A DNA stretch of 13,897 nucleotides from Nitrospirota bacterium (GTDB taxonomy: Bacteria > Nitrospirota > Nitrospiria > Nitrospirales > UBA8639): positions 1 to 13,897 of the forward strand of contig JAOUGQ010000059.1 in NCBI GenBank assembly GCA_029865515.1, read 5' to 3'. Each line of letters begins with the position of its first letter. The stretch's first letter is position 1. This document shows positions 1-5,416 of this stretch, piece by piece. The translations under genes were made by a program, and so were the position numbers. Under the pieces are notes generated by a model. It searched no databases. It was not told the DNA's origin and was given only the letters and a program-made list of their open reading frames with translations.

Positions 1-867
1 GGCAATGACCGACAACGTCATGATGACTGGGGTATACGCAACGGAGGCATCAGGCAACATGGGCAATGAAAACCGCAAAAACCCATAGGTGCCCATTTTG
101 AGCAGGACACTCGCGAGAATGACGCTTCCAGCGGTCGGCGCTTCAACGTGGGCATCAGGCAGCCAGGTATGAAACGGGAACATCGGCACTTTCACCGCAA
201 ACGCGGCAAAGAAGGCCCAGAACAAAAGGGCTTGCAAACTGGGGGCATATGACGCGTGGGTCAAGGCCAGAATATCGAAGGTTCGTCCGCCTTCAAAATA
301 CAACACCAAAATCGCCACCAGGAGCAAAACACTTCCGGCAAGCGTATACAGGAAAAACTTGATTGCCGCATAGACGCGATTCGGCCCGCCCCAGACGCCG
401 ATCAGGAGATACATGGGAATCAGCATCGTTTCCCAAAACACATAAAACAGCACAAAATCCAAGGCCGCAAACACCCCGATTGTGGCCGTTTCCATCACCA
501 ACAGGCTGATAAGAAATTCTTTCATCCTGGTTTGAATCGACGTCCAGGACACGAGGATACAGAGTGGGGTGAGAAGGGTGGTTAAGAGGACAAGCGGCAT
601 ACTGATCCCATCCACGCCCAGGGAATAATGAATAGCGGGAGACTGGATCCATTGATGCTTTTCCACGAACTGCATGCCTGCATTCGTATTATCGAATACG
701 AACCAGAGAGGCAATGAGACCAGAAGTGTCAGGACAGAGACCGCAAGCGCAATGGTCCGGGATAGCGACTCATGTGCCAGCAGCAACGCTGCCACCCCGA
801 GCAGAGGCAGGATAAGGACAATTGTAAGCCAGGGCATTCCTCCTGAAGGAATGACAATCTCAGTCAC
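1..867 (-). CDS. nuoM: NADH-quinone oxidoreductase subunit M (proton-pumping antiporter-like), partial: N-terminal 289 codons
   Basis: Membrane subunit of complex I, one of three antiporter-like proton channels. I translated this frame directly: it is open from the GTG at 867 to base 1, giving 289 residues of a protein usually about 500 long, so the C-terminal part lies beyond the left edge. Family marks are the TM5 glutamate in FYVFWETMLIPMYLLIG (Glu146), the lysine in AVKVPMFPFHTWLPDAHVEA (Lys226) and the lysine in SVLLKMGTYGF (Lys257), matching E. coli NuoM Glu144, Lys234 and Lys265. An in-frame TGA at 871-873 bounds the start. The GTG has AGGAG 11 nt upstream. An ATG at 837 (residue 11) matches the usual NuoM N-terminus better (MPWLTIVLILPLLG), but its AGGAGG lies only 1 nt away. 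It follows nuoL after 79 bp. Confidence 0.95.
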   Translation of the reverse strand, partial: MTEIVIPSGGMPWLTIVLILPLLGVAALLLAHESLSRTIALAVSVLTLLVSLPLWFVFDNTNAGMQFVEKHQWIQSPAIHYSLGVDGISMPLVLLTTLLTPLCILVSWTSIQTRMKEFLISLLVMETATIGVFAALDFVLFYVFWETMLIPMYLLIGVWGGPNRVYAAIKFFLYTLAGSVLLLVAILVLYFEGGRTFDILALTHASYAPSLQALLFWAFFAAFAVKVPMFPFHTWLPDAHVEAPTAGSVILASVLLKMGTYGFLRFSLPMLPDASVAYTPVIMTLSVIA

Positions 868-878
868 GATTCAGTGAT

Positions 879-883
879 CTCCT
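879..883 (-). promoter_or_regulatory. Shine-Dalgarno site supporting the GTG start of nuoM
   Basis: The minus strand reads AGGAG here, 11 nt before the GTG at 867. A stronger AGGAGG (839-844) sits inside the frame but only 1 nt before the alternative ATG at 837, which is too close for usual initiation. This decides, weakly, for the GTG start. Confidence 0.5.
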
Positions 884-946
884 GCAAGGATGTTGTCTGT
901 TGAACCATCATAAATACCCCACACTCATAACCATCGGCCTTCAACA

Positions 947-2848
947 TTAGAAAAAGATCATGGCCCCTAAAATGACAACCGCGCCGACCGTCATGGCCAG
1001 CGCATAGTTCTGTGCTTGTCCGCTTTGGAGTCGTCGCGTCACCCATCCTCCCCAGGCCACGGCTCGCGCCACTCCATTGACGGCACCATCAATCATAGCG
1101 ACATCCACCCGTTTCCATAACCGGTCCGCGACATTCAGTGTTGGCATGACAACGGTCCGCTCATAAGCTTCATCCACGAACCATTTGTTCAATGACAACT
1201 GATACAGCGATTGCCACTGAGCGGCCAACCGGTCAGGCAAGCCCGGCGACTTCACATACACCCAATACGCGCCGGCAATACCTAAGAGACCCATCGCTGT
1301 GGCCGTCACCATGATGCCAACGGCCGCTGAGCCTTCATGATGCCCTCCACCACCCTCAGCAGCGGGAAACGCAGGCGCTAAAAATTCTGGAATGCCGATG
1401 TACCCCGTCACAATGCTCAGGACCGCAAGAATCAGCAGAGGAATGGTCATGGTTTTTGAAGGTTCATGGACATGCTTGGCATGATGAGGATCGACTCGGG
1501 ATTCCCCCCAAAATGTCACAAACACCAATCGAAAGCTGTAAAAGGCGGTCATCAGGGCGGTCAATAATCCCAAGACAGTCAGCCCTTTGCCCAATCCACC
1601 AGACATCCACGACACCACGAGCAATTCATCCTTGCTGAAAAATCCGGCCGTCAGCGGAAAGCCCGCCAGGGCCAGGGACCCAATCACAAAGGTCCAATAG
1701 GTCACAGGGAGTTTATCTTTGAGCCCACCCATGTTTCGCATATCCTGTTCATGGTGAAGAGCAATAATCACCGCCCCACACCCGAGAAATAACAAGGCCT
1801 TGAAAGCCCCGTGAGTCAGCAAATGATACATTCCCGCAATATAGCCACCCAGTCCACAGGCCATCATCATGTACCCGAGTTGGCTCAGTGTGGAATAAGC
1901 CACGACCCGCTTGATATCAGTTTGCGTGACGGCAATGGTCGCCCCGATAAACATCGTGACTCCGCCCACCACCGCGACAACATCCATGGCCACCGGGGAA
2001 AGGTTAAACAACGGGGCCAATCGAGCCACCATAAACACCCCTGCCGTCACCATGGTGGCCGCATGAATGAGGGCTGAAATCGGAGTGGGACCCTCCATGG
2101 CATCGGGCAACCACACATGCAGAGGCACCTGAGCAGACTTTCCAACGGCACCGATAAATAAGAAGAGACAGATCAAGGTTATGACCGATATTTCCCAATG
2201 CCCTCCGAGAGAGCCAAGAAGATTCACCATGCCACCGGCCACTTGATCCAACTGGGGAAACACCTCCTGATATTGCAAACTACCGAAGGTGAGAAAAACC
2301 AGCAGGATACCCAACATGAACCCGAAATCCCCGACTCGATTCACGAGAAACGCTTTGGTGGCGGCCGCCCTGGCAGACTCACGTTCATACCAATGGCCGA
2401 TTAGCAGGTAGGAGCAGAGACCTACGGCTTCCCAAAAAACAAACAGCTGAAGGAAATTATCGGACATCACCAGCATCAGCATAGAAAAGGTAAAGAGCGC
2501 GATATTGCTGAAAAACCTGGCATAGCCTGGCTCTCCATGCATATACCCGATCGTGTAGACATGCACCAAAGAACTCACAATGGTCACAAGCAACAACATC
2601 GCCACCGTGAGCTGATCAATAAAGAGGCCTAACGTAATATGAAGATTTCCTGAATCCGCCCAGGTATAGAGAGGAACCTGAAGCGTCTGCCCACCGGCCA
2701 CCTCGGTAAGCGCCATCACGGAAATGAGAAACGACCCTACGACGGCCGGAACAGCCACCAAATGGCTTCGGTCTTTGATCCAGTGGCCGAACAGCCCGAG
2801 GATGACAAAGGCCAGGAGTGGGAGGAGAGGAATTAAGGCGTACAGCAT
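947..2848 (-). CDS. nuoL: NADH-quinone oxidoreductase subunit L (distal antiporter-like proton channel)
   Basis: Distal membrane subunit of complex I, with an antiporter-like channel and a C-terminal lateral helix along the membrane arm. 633 residues (E. coli NuoL is 613). Visible marks: LFVFWEAVGLCSYLLIG with TM5 Glu140, AVGKSAQVPLHVWLPDAMEG with Lys237, YHLLTHGAFKALLF with His342, His346 and Lys350, and TAGFFSKDEL with Lys406, matching the proton-path residues of E. coli NuoL. The C-terminal part (KWFVDEAYE through IDGAVNGVARAVAW to RRLQSGQAQNYALAM) has the lateral-helix layout at about ordinary length, followed by a last TM helix. Two soluble loops are rich in His and Gly (DPHHAKHVHE and EGGGGHHEG). 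ATG start 4 nt after the nuoK stop, with only a short TAAGG near the junction, so translation is probably coupled to nuoK. Confidence 0.97.
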   Translation of the reverse strand: MLYALIPLLPLLAFVILGLFGHWIKDRSHLVAVPAVVGSFLISVMALTEVAGGQTLQVPLYTWADSGNLHITLGLFIDQLTVAMLLLVTIVSSLVHVYTIGYMHGEPGYARFFSNIALFTFSMLMLVMSDNFLQLFVFWEAVGLCSYLLIGHWYERESARAAATKAFLVNRVGDFGFMLGILLVFLTFGSLQYQEVFPQLDQVAGGMVNLLGSLGGHWEISVITLICLFLFIGAVGKSAQVPLHVWLPDAMEGPTPISALIHAATMVTAGVFMVARLAPLFNLSPVAMDVVAVVGGVTMFIGATIAVTQTDIKRVVAYSTLSQLGYMMMACGLGGYIAGMYHLLTHGAFKALLFLGCGAVIIALHHEQDMRNMGGLKDKLPVTYWTFVIGSLALAGFPLTAGFFSKDELLVVSWMSGGLGKGLTVLGLLTALMTAFYSFRLVFVTFWGESRVDPHHAKHVHEPSKTMTIPLLILAVLSIVTGYIGIPEFLAPAFPAAEGGGGHHEGSAAVGIMVTATAMGLLGIAGAYWVYVKSPGLPDRLAAQWQSLYQLSLNKWFVDEAYERTVVMPTLNVADRLWKRVDVAMIDGAVNGVARAVAWGGWVTRRLQSGQAQNYALAMTVGAVVILGAMIFF

Positions 2849-2852
2849 CGCC

Positions 2853-3158
2853 TTACCATTTCAGCAACCGGAAGTCGTCAATGTTGATACTGGCCGAATG
2901 ACGATAGAGGGCGATGATAATCGCCAACCCTACCGCGACCTCTGCGGCAGCCACGGTAAGCGCAAAAAACACAAATACCTGACCCGACAGATTGCCCAGG
3001 TAAGAGGAGAAGGCCACAAAATTAATATTCGTGGCATTCAACATCAACTCAATGGATAATAAAATGATGATGATATTTCGTCGAATGAGCACACCAACCA
3101 ACCCGATCGAGAACACGATCCCGCTCAGCACAAGATAGTAGCTCACCGGAACATCCAT
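2853..3158 (-). CDS. nuoK: NADH-quinone oxidoreductase subunit K (MrpC/ND4L-like)
   Basis: Small three-helix membrane subunit of complex I, homologous to MrpC and mitochondrial ND4L, contributing to the proton path next to NuoJ, NuoA and NuoN. 101 residues, the family's usual size. The two conserved membrane glutamates are present: Glu37 in LLSIELMLNATNINFVAF and Glu73 in TVAAAEVAVGLAIIIALYR, equivalent to E. coli Glu36 and Glu72. The ATG overlaps the nuoJ stop by one base (TAATG). A clear GGAGG lies 10 nt upstream inside nuoJ. Followed by nuoL after 4 nt. Confidence 0.97.
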   Translation of the reverse strand: MDVPVSYYLVLSGIVFSIGLVGVLIRRNIIIILLSIELMLNATNINFVAFSSYLGNLSGQVFVFFALTVAAAEVAVGLAIIIALYRHSASINIDDFRLLKW

Positions 3159-3676
3159 TAGCTTTTTGCCTCCAATATCCCTTTTTTGGTGAGGATGACG
3201 GCACCCACCATCGCCACCAAGAGAATCAGAGAGGCGATTTCAAAGGGAAACAGGTACGTGGAATACAGCAGTTCCCCAATGGATTCTGTATTGCCCTGCG
3301 TCAGTTGAGTGAATTCTCCTGGAGCAGGAAGATTCATACCCAATGATGTTTTGCCTTTGGCAACCAGCAGAACCGCTTCCGCAAATAACATACATCCCAG
3401 AAAAAGCCCCACCGTCAATTGGTGTTGAAAGCGCTCTTCACGCTTCAAATTCAACAACATCACCACAAAGAGATAGAGCACCAGAATCGCACCCGCATAG
3501 ACCAGAATTTGAATAATCGCCAGGAATTCCGCGTGCAATGTCACAAAAAGCCCGGCGACGTGGAAAAACATCACCAGGAGCGCGAGAGCGCTATAGACCG
3601 GACTTCTGAGGGCCACCACAAGAGCGGCCGTCGCCACGATCACACCGGCAAAATAGAAAAAGACAATCGTTCCCAT
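3158..3676 (-). CDS. nuoJ: NADH-quinone oxidoreductase subunit J (ND6-like)
   Basis: Five-helix membrane subunit of complex I, homologous to mitochondrial ND6. It sits between the quinone-site subunits and the antiporter-like pumps. 172 residues (E. coli 184). Helices at about 2-23, 27-48, 52-76, 89-107 and 142-163. The conserved third helix, VYAGAILVLYLFVVMLLNL (59-77), is the segment with a pi-bulge in solved structures. ATG at 3676 lies 74 bp after nuoI; upstream only a poor GAGCAG is seen. The stop TAA shares its last base with the nuoK ATG. Confidence 0.96.
   Translation of the reverse strand: MGTIVFFYFAGVIVATAALVVALRSPVYSALALLVMFFHVAGLFVTLHAEFLAIIQILVYAGAILVLYLFVVMLLNLKREERFQHQLTVGLFLGCMLFAEAVLLVAKGKTSLGMNLPAPGEFTQLTQGNTESIGELLYSTYLFPFEIASLILLVAMVGAVILTKKGILEAKS
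3169..3173 (-). promoter_or_regulatory. Shine-Dalgarno site of nuoK inside the end of nuoJ
   Basis: GGAGG on the minus strand, 10 nt before the nuoK ATG and within the last codons of nuoJ. It supports the TAATG stop-start junction as the true nuoK start. Confidence 0.7.
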
Positions 3677-3750
3677 GATCTGCTCATATAAGAAGTTCGA
3701 CTACATTCCATGATTGACATGCTGACTGAGCGAGACAGCCAGCCGCACGC

Positions 3751-4290
3751 CTACTCAACTTTTTGCGGAAGCTCTTTAAATCCCACGTTAAAATAGGCCA
3801 CATTGGGATGCTGAAATTCGAGTCGTTTTTCCCGTATGGGAAAATTGCGATCGCCAATAGCCAGGAGCTGCTCCTTATTCAAATGCAACTGCCGCTTATC
3901 ATAGACCGCCCATTCATATTCCTGAGTCATGCCCAACGCATCAACGGGACACGCTTTCACACACAACCCGCAAAACAAACACCGGGTCATGTCCATGTAA
4001 TATTCCTTAGAATAGCGCTTCGTGGGTTCCCCCGGCACCTCGGCACTCACGACACGGATGACACGTGAAGGGCAGGCAGCTTCACATAAATCGCACCCCA
4101 CGCACTTTTCCGTCCCATCATCGTAACGCAGCAATGCCAACATCCCCCGATAGTTAGACGGCAACGATTTTTTCTCGTGCGGGTACTGTAGTGTGATGGG
4201 TTTATAATGCAGGAGATGGGATAATGTCGCTTTCATCCCGAGCATAATCTCGTAAAAAATGAGGGTTTTGACCCATTCTTTGAGCTTCAT
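3751..4290 (-). CDS. nuoI: NADH-quinone oxidoreductase subunit I (2[4Fe-4S] ferredoxin-type, clusters N6a/N6b)
   Basis: Peripheral-arm subunit (TYKY/PSST-module ferredoxin) that carries electrons from the NADH module towards N2 in NuoB. Two ferredoxin motifs are complete: CVGCDLCEAACP (Cys63, 66, 69, 73) and CLFCGLCVKACP (Cys104, 107, 110, 114). The frame stays open upstream to an ATG at 4383, but I start at the ATG at 4290. That gives 179 residues (E. coli 180), begins MKLKEWVKTLIFYEIMLGMK as family members do, and avoids overlap with nuoH. The 31 extra residues would lie wholly over the nuoH end. Spacing to nuoH is 14 nt with a weak AAGAAAG upstream. Confidence 0.96.
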   Translation of the reverse strand: MKLKEWVKTLIFYEIMLGMKATLSHLLHYKPITLQYPHEKKSLPSNYRGMLALLRYDDGTEKCVGCDLCEAACPSRVIRVVSAEVPGEPTKRYSKEYYMDMTRCLFCGLCVKACPVDALGMTQEYEWAVYDKRQLHLNKEQLLAIGDRNFPIREKRLEFQHPNVAYFNVGFKELPQKVE

Positions 4291-4304
4291 GCAACCCAAC
4301 TTTC

Positions 4305-5363
4305 TTAATTGCCAGAAAAGATATAGGCGAAAATTGACGTCAAAACAATATTGCCGAGCGCGATAGGAAGCAGGACTTTCCACCCAAACCGCATGAGCTG
4401 GTCATACCGTAACCGGGGCAACGTCGCCCGCAACCAAAAGAACAAAAACAGAAACCCGTAGACTTTGATCGTAAACCAGATCATTCCGGTCAACCAATGA
4501 AGAGACTCAGGCCCCTGCAGAAAAGCAAAGGGGGCATGCCAGCCGCCGAAGAACAAGACGGTTGCCACGCAAGACACCAAAATCATATTGGCGTATTCCG
4601 CCAGAAAGAAAAAGGCAAACCGCATTCCGCTGTATTCCGTAAAGAACCCTGCCACCAGTTCACTTTCCGCTTCAGGCAAATCAAATGGGGTCCGGTTCGT
4701 TTCCGCCACCGAGGAAATAATAAACACAACGAAGGCCACGGCCTGAGGGAAGGGAAACGCGAAAAAGTACCAGTTCCAAAACCCACCTTCTTGCGCGTTG
4801 GTAATGGTCACCAGACTCAATGATCCGGAAAGGAGCAAGACTCCGACAAGGGAGAGCCCCACATTCAACTCATAGCTAATCAACTGGGCGGCAGACCTCA
4901 GCCCGCCCAAGAGGGAATACTTACTGTTAGATGACCACCCCCCCAAAATGACGCCATACGCCCCGATCGAGGCAAAGGCCAGGATATAGAGAATGCCGAT
5001 ATTGATATCGGTGATCACAAACGGTTTAAAGGCCACTCCACCGACTTCGATGGTCCAATCGGGCCCAAACGGAATGACCGCAAATCCGATCAGTGCCGGA
5101 ACTAATGACAATACCGGGGCCATACTAAACATGAATTTATTGGCACCGGCCGGAATGATGTCTTCTTTAAAAAACAGCTTTAACCCGTCCGCCACTGGTT
5201 GCAACACTCCATAGGGTCCAACCTCCATCGGTCCCATCCGGTCTTGCATCCATCCCAACACCTTCCGCTCCAACAACGTCAGCAACGCGACCGTGAGCAG
5301 CACAATGCCCATGACCACGCCAATTTGGCTTAAGGTCAGTGCTAATCGAATTCCCGTGTCCAT
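4305..5363 (-). CDS. nuoH: NADH-quinone oxidoreductase subunit H (quinone-site membrane subunit, ND1-like)
   Basis: Membrane subunit homologous to mitochondrial ND1. It anchors the peripheral arm, forms the mouth of the quinone chamber with NuoB and NuoD, and starts the proton path (E-channel). 352 residues, slightly longer than E. coli (325). Visible blocks: LERKVLGWMQDRMGP (31-45) with VLQPVADGLKLFFKE (53-67), an acidic loop AETNRTPFDLPEAESELVAG (220-239) with FFTEYSGMRFA after it, and RATLPRLRYDQLMRFGWK (312-329) before the last helix. ATG start at 5363 with AGGAG 10 nt upstream. It follows nuoG after 53 bp and precedes nuoI by 14 nt. Confidence 0.97.
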   Translation of the reverse strand: MDTGIRLALTLSQIGVVMGIVLLTVALLTLLERKVLGWMQDRMGPMEVGPYGVLQPVADGLKLFFKEDIIPAGANKFMFSMAPVLSLVPALIGFAVIPFGPDWTIEVGGVAFKPFVITDINIGILYILAFASIGAYGVILGGWSSNSKYSLLGGLRSAAQLISYELNVGLSLVGVLLLSGSLSLVTITNAQEGGFWNWYFFAFPFPQAVAFVVFIISSVAETNRTPFDLPEAESELVAGFFTEYSGMRFAFFFLAEYANMILVSCVATVLFFGGWHAPFAFLQGPESLHWLTGMIWFTIKVYGFLFLFFWLRATLPRLRYDQLMRFGWKVLLPIALGNIVLTSIFAYIFSGN

Positions 5364-5373
5364 GACGGAACCA

Positions 5374-5378
5374 CTCCT
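5374..5378 (-). promoter_or_regulatory. Shine-Dalgarno site of nuoH
   Basis: AGGAG on the minus strand, 10 nt before the nuoH ATG, in the 53-bp nuoG-nuoH gap. It is one of the clearest ribosome sites in the cluster; several neighbours have only weak matches. Confidence 0.65.
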
Positions 5379-5416
5379 ATGATTAAAAGGATCAAACCGA
5401 GAACCTGGTCTCGACG

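Noticed and set aside
293..652. Minus-strand frame of 119 codons within the nuoM region
   Set aside because: It is in the wrong frame; the overlapping frame from 867 to base 1 translates as clear NuoM with its key Glu and Lys residues.
1314..1500. His-rich loops in NuoL (DPHHAKHVHE, EGGGGHHEG) as a metal-binding site
   Set aside because: His-rich loops are frequent in bacterial NuoL and no defined metal motif is present.
947..2848. Extended NuoL lateral helix of the two-NuoM complex I type
   Set aside because: The segment between KWFVDE and SGQAQNYALAM looks like ordinary NuoL by eye; the length over E. coli is only 20 residues and is not concentrated there.
4291..4383. Upstream extension of nuoI giving 210 residues
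   Set aside because: The extra 31 residues overlap the end of nuoH and have no family resemblance; the ATG at 4290 gives the normal length and N-terminus.
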